Assembly: GCF_900497805.2 (NCBI RefSeq)
Contig: NW_020954608.1
Coordinates: forward strand, 12,110,589-12,174,588
Source: Vombatus ursinus
Taxonomy: Eukaryota; Chordata; Mammalia; Diprotodontia; Vombatidae
Reading direction: 5' to 3'
DNA length: 64,000 nucleotides
Shown: in pieces, positions 41,540 to 51,311 of the stretch
How the letters are laid out: the number at the start of each line of letters is the position of its first letter
How positions within the stretch are numbered: the first letter of the stretch is position 1
The notes under the pieces: model-generated
What the model was told of the DNA's origin: nothing
The model's input: the letters and a program-made list of their open reading frames with translations, nothing else
Database searches by the model: none
Translations under genes and position numbers: made by a program

Positions 41540-41680
41540 TGGATGTAGGAGACTGAGCCTCAGACAAGTTAAGTCACTTTGTCCAAGGTCGCATAGCTAA
41601 CATGAAAGGCCAGATTTGAACCCAGGTCTCTCTTGACCTCAGCCAATCATACTTTCCACCATTCTACCCTGCCTCTCCAG
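41540..41680 (-). mobile_element. MIR SINE fragment
   Basis: GAGCCTCAGACAAGTTAAGTC, CCAAGGTCGCATAGC, GGCCAGATTTGAACCCAGG. Confidence 0.8.
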
Positions 41681-41684
41681 AGCA

Positions 41685-42660
41685 AATAAAGGACTTAGGT
41701 GTGGTGAATTATATCACAGAGAAACTGATCTGTTTTAGCTGTTGTTGTATTCACAACATCACAGACATTTTACTACTTCCCCTTGGAGCAGATTCATAGA
41801 TGTGATACCATCTCGGGTCTCAGATCTCCCCCTGGAAGCAGTGGAAACAAGAAGACTCATCTTGACCTCTACTTTCTTCTTTGTGCTCTTTCTTCAAAGA
41901 AGGAATGCTAATAGTGTTTGCTATGTCAAAAATTTTCTACACCAAAAAATTTTTTTTCTACCCAGGACAGACCTTCTTGGTAAAGTGGAGAAAGTCTGAC
42001 AAGGTAGGGTTTTTTGTTTGTTTGTTTTTGTAAAATGGTCCTTCTTCCTAACAATTTTGGTTAAAAAAACATGTTTTAATGAGTGGGGAATATATTTAAA
42101 ATTTTCATTCCCTCTTAGTAAGTCAAAGATGCCAAATGTCATGCCATTTGGGCAAGCTCTGGCTAAAATTTCTCCCTTTCAGAAGGGTCAGTTCCCATTC
42201 TCCTAGCATCATAGAAAGTTAGGGTCAAACTCCTTTCCTGAAGCATACAGCTATAGAATTTGGGTTCCTTCTAATTTTCCCTCTGGCCTGCCATGCCTGG
42301 AATTACTTTCCATTAAAAAAAAAAAAAGACCCTACAATGTCTTGCACAAGCAAACCATCACCAGGAAGCTAGTATAATTCCAATCTTCCTCTAGTTACTA
42401 TAGCAGATCTTTAGTTAGGAGTTTGAAGGTAGGGAACAATGAATGAATGTGGTCAGTGCTCTGCAATATCCATAATCAGAAAGTGATTCAGAGATTGATG
42501 ATTCTAGTATCGTGATTGCCTTACAATTCTTTATAACATTCCTGAATGGCTCAATTTTTTATCTGGTAAAAAATCAAACCTCATATACAAGGAGGAAATA
42601 AGTATCTGAAATAGGCAACCATGGTGTGGTGAGAGAAGCACTGAATTTGGTGTAGAGATA
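41685..42660. other. Unassigned island
   Basis: About 975 bp. T-rich and A-rich runs occur; no repeat family or exon recognised. Confidence 0.4.
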
Positions 42661-42662
42661 AC

Positions 42663-42814
42663 TTTTTTTTTTCTTTTTGGCTAGGTAATGGGGTTACGTG
42701 ACTTGCCCAGGGTCACACAGCTAGTAAGTGTTATGTGTCTGAGGCCAGATTTGAACTCAGGTCCTCCTGAATCCAGGGCTGGTGCTCTATCCACTGCACC
42801 ACCTAGCTGCCCCC
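42663..42814 (-). mobile_element. WSINE1-type SINE
   Basis: T-rich start, GGCTAGGTAATGGGGTTACG, AAGTGTTATGTGTCTGAGGC, CACTGCACCACCTAGCTGCC. Confidence 0.93.
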
Positions 42815-42855
42815 AAGAGACCAATGTGGCTACAAAGGGAGCCCAAATATGATGA

Positions 42856-42856
<1 letters not shown>

Positions 42857-42888
<32 letters not shown>
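42857..42888. repeat. (TA)n microsatellite
   Basis: Perfect TA array abutting the T-tail of the next SINE. Confidence 0.95.
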
Positions 42889-42895
<7 letters not shown>

Positions 42896-43041
42896 GTGTG
42901 TGTGAGGCAATCAGGGTTAAGTGACTTGCCCAAGGTCACACAGCTAGTACGTGTCAAGTGTTTGGTCTGAGGCCGTATTTAAACTCAGGTCCTCCTGACT
43001 CCAAGGCCAGTGCTCTATTCACTGCGCCACCTAGCTGCCCC
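42889..43041 (-). mobile_element. WSINE1-type SINE
   Basis: GTGAGGCAATCAGGGTTAAG, CAAGTGTTTGGTCTGAGGCC, CACTGCGCCACCTAGCTGCC. The TTTGGTCTGAGG insertion is shared with the copy at 40161 and suggests a subfamily. Confidence 0.93.
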
Positions 43042-43224
43042 TGGAGGACAACTTTTAAAGTATGATTCTGTTCTATGGATTAAAATTCCTTTCTATAGTC
43101 AGCAAATTATAAACGCAGTGAGATCTTGTATTTTCTATATCTTTCTGTGTGACAGCAAGATATGATCTCCTATAGAATATTATTTGTAAAATACTGACCA
43201 TTCTATTTTCATCAGTGAAAATGA

Positions 43225-43565
43225 TCAGGCAGCTAGGTGGCATAGTGGATAGTGGATCTAGAGTCGGGATGATCCTAGAAAATCCCTTGGCAAGTTGCTT
43301 ACCCATCTATATCTCAGTTTCTATTTTATTTATTTATTTATTTTTGGCTAGGCAGTGGGATTAAGTGACTTGTGTAGGGTCACACAGCTAGTAAGTGCTA
43401 TGTGTCTGAGGCTGGATTTACACTCAGGTCCTCCTGAATCCAGGGCCTGTGCTCTATCCACCTAGATGCCCCTGTGTCTCAGTTTCTTCATTTGTAAAAT
43501 GACGGGGGGATTGGGTGTGATGGTCTCTAAGTGTCCTTCCAGCCCTAAGTCTATGATTCTATGAT
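43225..43565 (+). mobile_element. MIR3 SINE, split by a WSINE1-type SINE
   Basis: Head at 43225-43322 (CAGGCAGCTAGGTGGCATAG, CCTTGGCAAGTTGC). The remainder at 43477-43565 has TCTCAGTTTCTTCATTTG, GGATTGGGTGTGATGG and CTATGATTCTATG. Confidence 0.8.
43323..43476 (-). mobile_element. WSINE1-type SINE with 11-bp TSD
   Basis: ATTT-rich tail, GGCTAGGCAGTGGGATTAAG, AAGTGCTATGTGTCTGAGGC, head shortened. TCTCAGTTTCT flanks it at 43312-43322 and 43477-43487. Confidence 0.92.
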
Positions 43566-44275
43566 CCCTCCAACTATGAGCAGACTATTTTTCTGAAGAT
43601 TTTATAGAGCTGAAGAAGTAGGCCTATGGGTTGGTTGTTATCATTTTCTTAGTCACCTTTGAAGAAAATAGTCTCTCTTTCCCTTAAACATTTGGTATCC
43701 TCTCCTTTTTTAGATACATTAGAATTCAATTCCTCAACGCTGCCAAACCGTATTGCTTCCAGCACAGATCCATCTCATGAAACAATAACAAATATAGACC
43801 TCCCAAAGGGCTGTTCCTCTCCTTCTAGAATTCTAAAAATGCTGTTTCTTGGTTTTAAGGTTTTGTTTTTTAGAAAAGACAAATCTCCTTCCAGATTAAA
43901 GTATGAGCTAAAAACTCTGAGGTGGAGAGCGGCAAATAGTCTGAATGAGTAAAGCATCGAAGTGCTTTCTTTTTGTCTACGGCCTGTTGTTGATTTCCCA
44001 AGTCCCTCTCTCTTTATTTGTATCATCTTTGAGACAACTGAGAAAAAAAGGCCGCTTGGCCAGCTGCCTTTCTTTCCTATTTTGAACACACAGATGTTTC
44101 CCCATCTTTCTAATGAAGCCTCTTGATGAAAATGCCTCAGTCTGTAGCTTTTTTTTTTGTGTGCTGATATCCATTTTAACAGTATTCTTAGCAAGGGTTG
44201 GAGACCTGGGTGCCCTCTGACCTTGCAGGGCCTGAGGGTGGGGGAAGAAAAACCCAACAACACCCACCTTGATTG
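43566..44275. other. Unassigned island
   Basis: About 710 bp. The longest reading frame of the window (162 codons, minus, 43775-44263) lies here. It is overlapped by frames on both strands and shows no domain. Confidence 0.4.
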
Positions 44276-44665
44276 GAATTAGGTTCTGTTAAAAGGTCAT
44301 TTGGCATTTAGTGTTTTATTTTTTAATTCTAGCTTTCCAGAGGAAGAGGCTTTTAAAAACAGAACAAATTAAAACAAACAGAAAAAAAGAAGGAAAAATA
44401 AATAGGAGAAATAGATCAGAATCAGGTTCTGTTAAATGCATTTGGCATTTTGTGTTTTTTTTATTCTAACTTTCCAGAATAGGAGGCTTTTAAAAAGCAA
44501 AACAAATTAAAACAAACAAACAAACAAAAAGGAGGAAAAATAAACAGGAGAGCAAGATCAGAATCAGGTTCTGTAAAGAGGGCATTTGAGGGTTGGTGTT
44601 TATTAATTCAATTTTCCAAAGTAGAGGAATTTAAGGAAAAAGAAGGAAAAATAAACAGAAGTGAT
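44276..44665. repeat. 143-bp tandem repeat, about 2.7 copies
   Basis: AGGTTCTGT recurs at 44281, 44424 and 44566, giving periods of 143 and 142 bp. Each unit then has GGCATTT, CTTTCCAGA, AGGCTTTTAAAAA, AACAAATTAAAACAAAC and GGAAAAATAAA. Copy 3 is shortened in the middle. I do not recognise the unit. Confidence 0.9.
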
Positions 44666-44985
44666 GGAAAGGACATTATTCCCCACAACCTTGCAAGAAT
44701 CGCAGAAGGCTACAGGTCAAAGTATGGAAAGATTGCAAGTGCCCTCAAGCTACTTAATAATTCAAGAGGTGTGGAAACCAGCAGTCAAGTGTAAAAGTAA
44801 ATAATTTCTTGCTTCCTGAGCCCAGCAGAGGCAATTCAAATACAATAGGTTAAATTTTAACTTCAGAAAGCACGTTTCTAAGCTGGGGTGAGGGCTTGGT
44901 GACTATCACATGGCTAAGAAAAATGCCACCCAATATTTGAGAATTTGAACAAGTCTCATATAAAAGAGGCTCTGCATAAATTTAT
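44666..44985. other. Unassigned sequence
   Basis: No recognised feature. Confidence 0.4.
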
Positions 44986-44989
44986 CAAA

Positions 44990-45235
44990 GTCTTAATAAG
45001 TGATACTTAGAAAGTGTGCCTTTCAGGTTTGTAAAGCATTTTGCATATACTTGTATTTTAAACTCATGACAACTTTGTGAGGGAGGTATTTCAGGGAGCA
45101 TTGGCCCCATTTTGCAGGTGAAAATACTGAGGTTCAGAGAAGAAAGTGACTTGTCCATCACAGCTACTAAGTATTAGAGGAGAATTTAACTGTGGGCCTG
45201 CCAGACTTCAACCCCATCCACAATTTCAGTACCCA
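44990..45235 (-). mobile_element. MIR SINE
   Basis: GGTTTGTAAAGCATTTTGC, TCATGACAACTTTGTGAGG, TGGCCCCATTTTGCAGG, GACTTGTCCATCACAG. Confidence 0.82.
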
Positions 45236-45298
45236 GTGTTGACTCTCAAAAATCAACAATGATCCTTCTTTGGAGTAGAGGAAGGGAGCTGGATGTCT

Positions 45299-45522
45299 AA
45301 GTTGTTCAGCTGTGTCCAACTCTTTGTGACCTTATCTAGGGTTTTCTTGGCAAAGATACTTTAGTGTTTTACCATTTCCTTCTCCAGCTCATTTTCCAGA
45401 TGAGGAAACTGAGGCAAACAGGGTTCAATGACTTGCCCAGGGTCACACTGCTAGTAAATATCTTAAGCTGTATTTGAACTCAGGTCTTCCTGCCTCTACC
45501 CTCCACACAACCTAGATACTCC
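45299..45522 (-). mobile_element. MAR1 CORE-SINE
   Basis: AGTTGTTCAGCTGTGTCC, TAGGGTTTTCTTGGC, TTTTCCAGATGAGGAAACTG, CCCAGGGTCACACTGC. Confidence 0.92.
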
Positions 45523-45689
45523 ATTAACAGTGAGAAAACACTAAATCAACAAAGTTTTACCATACATATAGTAAAATCATACAAGATTCCTTAAAAGATT
45601 AAACAGCAGGGATAACTTTTTTTTTAAACAACCCTATTATCAATATCCAATGAAGTCTGCTGAGATGTAAGGCACAATTTTTCAAAATT

Positions 45690-45905
45690 TCTTTTATTTT
45701 CATAGTGTTTTACAGTTTGTTAATCACTTTTCTATAAATGATCTTATTTAGTCTTCACAACAATCCTATAAGGTAGGCAGAGTAAGTGTTTTTTATTTCC
45801 ATTTTACATATGAAGAAATTGTGGCTTAAAGATATTCTCACATAACAAAGGCCACACAGGTAATAAGTAGCATATACAGCATTGGGATTTAGGTCTTCTA
45901 ACAGA
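45690..45905 (-). mobile_element. MIR SINE
   Basis: TTTTACAGTTTGTTAATCAC, CTTCACAACAATCCTATAAGG, CCATTTTACATATGAAG. Confidence 0.8.
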
Positions 45906-46037
45906 TAGTCTAAGAAATTCACGTGTAAGTGTGGACAACGAAACATTTTTAACTACTTATGTTTATACTGGCTCTAGTAAAGACTGAAATCTTACTTAAA
46001 GTAAGCAAATGATTATCTTTTTAAAGTGTAAGTATAG

Positions 46038-46261
46038 TTGTTGTTTAGTTGTTTTTCAATGGTATCTGACTCACGATTCCTTTTGGGATTTGCTTGGCAA
46101 AAATCCTGGAGTGGTTTGTCATCTCCATCTCTAGCTCATTTTCCAGATGAGGAAACTGAGGCAAACAGGGTTAAGTGACTTGAGGCCTGAATGGAACTCA
46201 GGAAGATGAGTCTTCCTAACTTCAGGCCCCACACTCTTCTCTGCACCACCTAGGTTCCCCT
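46038..46261 (-). mobile_element. MAR1 CORE-SINE
   Basis: GTTGTTTAGTTGTTTTTC, GAGTGGTTTGTCATCTCC, GAGGCAAACAGGGTTAAG; a deletion removes part of the CORE. Confidence 0.9.
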
Positions 46262-46645
46262 CATAATGAATTTGCTAACTGTTCTTCCCTGATGGGTGTC
46301 TGAATGAAGAAAGATATGCCTTTTATGTATTGGGGGTTGGGTTAAATTGAACCTGTTTTGGTGATGAGAAAAACTATGGAGTCTCTGTTGCTCCTCTCCC
46401 CCACTGGTTAGGAATGGGAGTGGTTACATAAATGATACGTAATTAGGAATGGGTGCTTGAATCATGGGTGCTCTAGTAATCATAAAGCTTCCTAATTGGC
46501 TAAAAGTGAGCTAGGGATGACAGAGTAGAGGATGCCTGACTCTGTCAATATGAGATCTGATGGGGAGAAGGGTTCATTTTCTGGGGGGAGGGGGAAGATG
46601 CTGCTATTGCTTATCCAAGATATAAACCATCATTGGCGGGAGACG
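46262..46645. other. Unassigned sequence
   Basis: About 380 bp with no recognised family. Confidence 0.4.
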
Positions 46646-46649
46646 GTGG

Positions 46650-46750
46650 TTTCATTTCCAGTTTTTGCTACTTAGTTTTGTGGTCTTAGAATTCTTGACC
46701 TCTTTGAGGCTCAGTTTTCTCATCGGTACATTTACAGACCCAAGACTAGG
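46650..46750 (+). mobile_element. MIR3 SINE fragment
   Basis: TTGTGGTCTTAGAATTCTTGACC, GAGGCTCAGTTTTCTCATC. Confidence 0.6.
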
Positions 46751-46779
46751 GTAATCTTATACATTCTGGCACTTGTAAA

Positions 46780-47110
46780 TAACAAGTCACATTTATATGG
46801 GTCTTTAAAATTTACCACATATTTTCTCAAAACAACCCTATGAGCTAGGTGGTACAAGTACCATTATTGCCATTTTATAGGTGGGAAATCTGAGAAATTA
46901 AAAAGATTAAAAATCAGAAAATCTGAAATTTAAAGTCTAATTTAAAAAATCAATGCATTTTAATTGAATTAAATTTTAATAATAAAACTCTACTTTAAAA
47001 TTAAATTAAAAATCTGAAATCAGAGAAATTAAGTGACTTGTTGGAGATCACAAAGCTAGTAAACATCTGAGACATAATTTGAACCCAATTTTCCTAAGAT
47101 AAAGGCCAGT
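46780..47110 (-). mobile_element. MIR SINE carrying an AT-rich expansion
   Basis: Antisense MIR: AACAACCCTATGAGCTAGG, TGCCATTTTATAGGTGGG, then TTAAGTGACTTGTTGGAG and AGCTAGTAAACATCTGAG. Between them, about 46895-47018 is almost all A and T and is bracketed by CTGAGAAATTA and CAGAGAAATTA. Confidence 0.8.
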
Positions 47111-47204
47111 GCTTTTTCAACTCTCATGGTCTCTGAATAAAGGAGAGGCAGCTAGGTAGCACAGTGTCTAGAATGTTGGACTTGTCCTCAGGAAGCCCTG
47201 GGTT

Positions 47205-47300
47205 TGAAGCTATTATCCCCTTTTTGCAGATGAGGAAACTGAGGGCAAAAGAGGTTAAGTAATTTGCCCAGGGTCACATAGCTAGTAAGTGTCAGAAGCA
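47205..47300 (-). mobile_element. MIR SINE fragment
   Basis: CTATTATCCCCTTTTTGCAG, AGGTTAAGTAATTTGCCC, CACATAGCTAGTAAGTG. Confidence 0.8.
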
Positions 47301-47315
47301 AGTGCCTATATTACA

Positions 47316-47505
47316 GGGTTGTTCTTCATCTTTCGTTCTAGAAGACCAATGACATCACGAGGCTGAGGTCTTTGACTCGTTAGTGAGCTGGATTTAAGTG
47401 AGGCAGGGCTGCACAAAGTCACCAGCCTCACTCTCTCTTCCACAGTCATCAGAGGCCAGTGGCCAGACAAAAAGTCAGGAAGACTGGCAATGGCTGAGCA
47501 CAAGG
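47316..47505 (+). mobile_element. Marsupial interspersed repeat, possibly RTE-type
   Basis: GTTGTTCTTCATCTTTCG, AGACCAATGACATCACGAGG, GGGCTGCACAAAGTCACC: same family as 17270-17755, first 190 bp only. Confidence 0.65.
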
Positions 47506-47579
47506 TTATTGTGAAGATCAAATGAAGTAAAATATAAAGGGGTTTAAACCTTTAAATGCTAATAAATACTAGCTATTTG

Positions 47580-47900
47580 CATAAAGGACACTTATTAATG
47601 GACTATTTTGCTTAAATTACCTGAGGAACCCAACTAAGAAAGTTAGGAATTGGATCCATCTCAAGTTAGGGCTTAGGGCCTACTGAAATTTATGGGCCCT
47701 GAGCTGAAAGTAGGATTCCTCTGATGCCATTCCATTAAGGGGCTGGCCCACAGACTCAGACAACCCTCACCCTAGGAGCCCACTCACCCTGTTATCATTG
47801 GACATCTGAGGCTTAGGCATTTGCTTTTTGATAAACGTTGACCTTTGCCACCTAGGCTAGAATATTTATCATCTCTCATGAATTGCTTCCATTATCTGTG
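47580..47900. other. Unassigned sequence
   Basis: No feature recognised. Confidence 0.4.
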
Positions 47901-47904
47901 CAAT

Positions 47905-48005
47905 GATTATTTATTTTTTATAGCTGTAAAGTGTTTCATAATCTTTTTCTCAGTTACTCCTCACAACATCTTACGTGAGGCAGGTTGCCATGAAATTATG
48001 AGGCT
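47905..48005 (-). mobile_element. MIR SINE 3' fragment
   Basis: AGCTGTAAAGTGTTTCATAATC, TACTCCTCACAACATCTTACG, TGAGGCAGG. Confidence 0.6.
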
Positions 48006-48154
48006 CATTAAAATGCTCATCATTCAGAGGCCAGTGGGTATATTGACAAAGTCACAGACACCACAGTGAAATTAAATTAAACCTAGTGGTTAAAAACCAG
48101 TATTCTCTACTAACAAGGACATCTGACAAGGATGCTCAAACCTCCAGGGAAAAA

Positions 48155-48385
48155 TCTGAAGTGTTTCGACTGGCCTCTGACACACATTGGCCATGGGAAC
48201 CTGGGCAAATTTCTTAACCTCTCCATGACCCAGGCAACTCTTTAGGACTATATGTTGCAGAAAAGGTGTCAGCCTGCATTGATAGAAGAAATTCTTCACC
48301 TGTTGGTGAAAGCTTATTGACTGACTGACTTATTGACTATTGACAGAAGCTCCCTAGATTAATGAATCACAGGTTCAGTCCTTTC
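48155..48385 (+). mobile_element. tRNA-type SINE (third family)
   Basis: CCTCTGACACACATTGGCC, GAACCTGGGCAAATTTC, GACTATATGTTGCAGAAAAG, AGCCTGCATTGATAG, AATGAATCACAGG. An extra GACTGACT/TTATTGACT stretch sits near the end. Confidence 0.8.
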
Positions 48386-48482
48386 CCCTATACCTGTCTT
48401 TTCCATTTATCTACTCATGTAGCCACTACTCTTACTTAGGACCTTATTTCTTCTCACCTAAACGATGACAGACAAAGACTAC

Positions 48483-48716
48483 TACTACTATCTAGTATTT
48501 ACATAGCACTTTAAGGTTTGTAAATCCCTTTATAAATCTCTCATTTTATCATCACAAAAACCCTGAAAGTTGGTGCTGTTATTATCCCCATTTTACAGAT
48601 GAGGAAAATGAGGCACACAGAGGCTGAGTGACTTATCCAACATCACACAGCTAGTGTCAGAAGCTGATATGAATTCATATCATCCTGATTCCAGACCCAG
48701 TGCTCTATCTACTGTT
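48483..48716 (-). mobile_element. MIR/THER1 SINE inside L2
   Basis: AGTATTTACATAGCACTTTAAGG, TATTATCCCCATTTTACAG, GATTCCAGACCCAGTGC. Confidence 0.88.
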
Positions 48717-48802
48717 ATCATTAATTGCAATAGCCTCCTAAGTGGTTCCCCTACCTCCACTGGATTCCCGCTTTAATTCATTCTCTTCATAGCTGCCAAA
48801 TA

Positions 48803-49062
48803 TTGTTGTTTAGTCATCTTTCAGTCACGTCCAACCCTTTGTGACCCCCTTTTTTTGGTGGTGGTGAGGAGGTTTTCTTGGCAAAGATACTGGAGTGGTT
48901 TACCATTTCCTTCTCCAACTCATTTTCCAGATGAGGAAACTGAGGCAAACAGGGTTAAGCGACTTGCCCAAGGTCACACAGCGAGTAAGTGTCTGAGGTG
49001 GAATTTGAATTGAGGTCTTCTTGACTCACGGCCCTACGCTCTGTCTACTGCACCACCTACTT
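48803..49062 (-). mobile_element. MAR1 CORE-SINE inside L2, 8-bp TSD
   Basis: TTGTTGTTTAGTCATC, TTTCAGTCACGTCCAAC, GGAGTGGTTTACCATTTCC, CACTGCACCACC-like head (CTGCACCACCTACT). GCCAAATA flanks it at 48795-48802 and 49063-49070. Confidence 0.94.
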
Positions 49063-49567
49063 GCCAAATAGATATTCCTAAATCACAGGATTTGCTTGAG
49101 TCTCTCTGCTCAAAAAGTTTTAGTGACTTTCTTATCATTTCCAGGACACAATTCTACTGTTGTATATTTAAAACCCTTCCCAGTCTAGATCCAACTTGTC
49201 TTCCCAGACTGATTTCATATTTTCCCCCCTTATTCACTGAAAGTGCTAGTCAAATGAGCCTAATTACTGTTTTTCTATTTATGACATTTGACCTCAAGCT
49301 GCCACCATGCTTTTGCTCAGGTTGTCCCCTCTGTCTGGAATGCCTTTCTTTCTCACCTGGTATCTTGGAATCCCTAACTCATTTCAAAACCCCTACTCCA
49401 ACAGCTGGATCAAGACAGGTGGAGTGACAGTGTTGCTCCAACATCCAATGTTATTTTGTATTTATGGCTTATGGAGAAGCAGCTTATAGGAGTGGTTGGG
49501 AGGAACTGGGCTTGGGGTGGGGCAGAACAGGGTCGAGGACATCTGGTCCTTTTATATCCTGCTTCTG

Positions 49568-49710
49568 TGACCCTCTGCAAAGTACTCACCTGTTCATTGC
49601 CTCTTCAACTCTCTAAAGCTATTAATTTTGGAGGAGGTGCTGGCCTGCATTGATAGATGAAGCTACTCTCCAGGAGCTCCCTATACCAATTCATTCACAG
49701 GCTTGGTCAA
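49568..49710 (+). mobile_element. tRNA-type SINE (third family), 3' part
   Basis: GTGACCCTCTGCAAAGTAC, AACTCTCTAAAGCTATTAATTTTGG, GGCCTGCATTGATAGATG, AGGAGCTCCCTATACC, CATTCACAGG. Confidence 0.75.
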
Positions 49711-49784
49711 AGAAAAAAGTTGTTTTTTTTTTGAGGGGAGAGGGTGTATTTACTTATCTGTGTCCAAGTTATTTCTACTAAACA

Positions 49785-49898
49785 GAATTAAATTTCATGA
49801 GGACAAGTATTATTATTACTATTGTCTATGTATCCCTAACACCTAGCACAGTGTTTTGTATACAGTAGATACTTCATAAATGCTTGCTTAGTTGAAAT
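49785..49898 (+). mobile_element. L2 LINE 3' end
   Basis: TTTCATGAGGACAAGTATT, TGTATCCCTAACACC, TAGCACAGTGTTTTGTATAC. Confidence 0.82.
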
Positions 49899-49917
49899 CT
49901 GAGTAACCCTAAGACTT

Positions 49918-50171
49918 TTTAGCAACAAGGTGGCATACTGGATAGAGTGCTGGAGTGGGAATCAGAGAAGTGTGAATTAAAATCCTGCTAGAAATTAACC
50001 ACTTGCGTGACCCTGGGAAAATCACTGTCTCTACCAGACTCAGTTTCTTACTCTGTAAAAAGGGGCTAATAATAGCACCTCCCTCCCAGGATTGTGAGGA
50101 TCAGATTAGATAATATATGTAAAGTGCTTTCCAAACCTTAAAGTACTTGCATAAATGTTAGCCATTATTAT
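49918..50171 (+). mobile_element. MIR/THER1 SINE
   Basis: AGCAACAAGGTGGCATACTGG, CGTGACCCTGGGAAAATC, AATAGCACCTCCCTCCCAGG, TGCATAAATGTTAGCC. Confidence 0.9.
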
Positions 50172-50174
50172 CAC

Positions 50175-50895
50175 TTACAAATTTCTCCCTCCCCCTATAC
50201 ATTAAAGTTCAGTCATTCAAAAGAATTTATTTTCCCAAGACAAAGTTTTCTTAGGTGTGTAATCTAAAGATTTGATCGACCCTTCAGAAATGTTTCTGAG
50301 ACAGTTTTCAACAAATAGGATTCCTTCAAGCATCAGCAGACTCTATCTTCTCTTGCTTTACAAAAGAAATTGAAAGGCTATTTCCTCAGATGTCAGCTCA
50401 CCTTTCAGTGTCTTAAAAATCTGCCCTTGAAACAGTCTGTCAATCAAATATATTGCGTAAAGAAAAAAAAATCCATAGAATTAACTGAGCTGAGATGTTT
50501 CGAATGCCTGACAATTTCCTGCTTTCATTCTCCTAAAACATTCAAAACAACAGAACCATGTTCTAATCTCTAAAAGAACTTAGGAGTCACAGGATTTGGG
50601 GAAGGTATATTCTCTGTAATTTCAGTTTTCTTTTTTTTAAGCACAAAAACTTTTACAGAGATGGAACATGCTGAAAAAACTCAGAAAGCGTCCTAATAAA
50701 ATGGATACTCTGTTGTTCTCTTTTGAGGAATATTTACATCATCCAGTGCTGAAGGCCTGCAGGACAACTGTCCAGTAAAATGACTTCATCATCCCTGTGC
50801 AAGCCAAGAAGCCTGGAGATGAATGAGTCACATCACCCAGGGGGCAGCAGTCGATGGAAGAGAAATAATACTTTCTTTATAGCTGATCGAAGAGA
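50175..50895. other. Unassigned island
   Basis: About 720 bp with no recognised family or exon. Confidence 0.4.
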
Positions 50896-50899
50896 CAGG

Positions 50900-51130
50900 C
50901 TGTGACATAGTCTGCTATATAGAAAGAATGCTCAGGGTAGTCAAAAGATCAGCGTTTGCCTTGTCATTCTACTGAGTACTCTTGGTGTCCTCTTGGGCAA
51001 ATCATGTGAACCTCTCTAAAGTTGTTTTTTTATTTAGAGAAAGAGAACGATTAACCCTAGCACTATTCTCTCTCGAAGTTGTTGGAGGATCAAATGAGAA
51101 CCCATTAAGTAAAGAATGCTTTGTGATAGA
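50900..51130 (+). mobile_element. MIR SINE, diverged
   Basis: TCTTGGGCAAATCATGTGAACC, TTGTTGGAGGATCAAATGAG, AAGAATGCTTTGTGATAG. Confidence 0.6.
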
Positions 51131-51144
51131 AATTTTCATGATTG

Positions 51145-51200
51145 ATCACTCAGTCAACTAGCATTGATTAAGTGCCTATTCTGTGGTGGGCACTGTGCTA
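51145..51200 (-). mobile_element. L2 LINE 3' tip
   Basis: AGTCAACTAGCATTGATTAAG, GTGCCTATTCTGTGG, GGCACTGTGC. Confidence 0.7.
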
Positions 51201-51311
51201 TCTTCTTTTACCATTTGTTTTATTTCCTGTGGTTATATAGTGAGGTCCTGGAGAAACAAGAAACCAATCTCTTCATGTTTCGTGTAAATACTCAAAAAAT
51301 ATGTAATACAT

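Larger units (their letters stand above)
47147..47575 (+). mobile_element. MIR/WSINE-type SINE pieces, nested
   Basis: A tRNA-like head at 47147-47204 (GGCAGCTAGGTAGCACAG) and a MIR 3' end at 47504-47575 (GTTATTGTGAAGATCAAATG, TAAATACTAGCTATT), separated by an antisense MIR piece and an RTE-like repeat. Whether head and tail are one copy is uncertain. Confidence 0.55.
48395..49480 (+). mobile_element. L2 LINE, split by a MIR and a MAR1
   Basis: Sense L2 text before 48483 (TAGGACCTTATTTCTTCTCACC), at 48717-48802 (TTGCAATAGCCTCCTAAGTGG) and from 49071 (TTTCCAGGACACAATTC, CAGTCTAGATCCAACTTG, CCTCTGTCTGGAATGCC). Its gene-body pieces are in order. Confidence 0.85.

Noticed and set aside
43775-44263. 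Longest reading frame of the window (162 codons, minus) as a gene
   Set aside because: Frames overlap on both strands, no domain or splice context is visible, and a frame of this length is expected by chance in 64 kb.
44276-44665. CRISPR-like array
   Set aside because: Units are 143 bp, diverge throughout and have no constant repeat with unique spacers; the sequence is also vertebrate.
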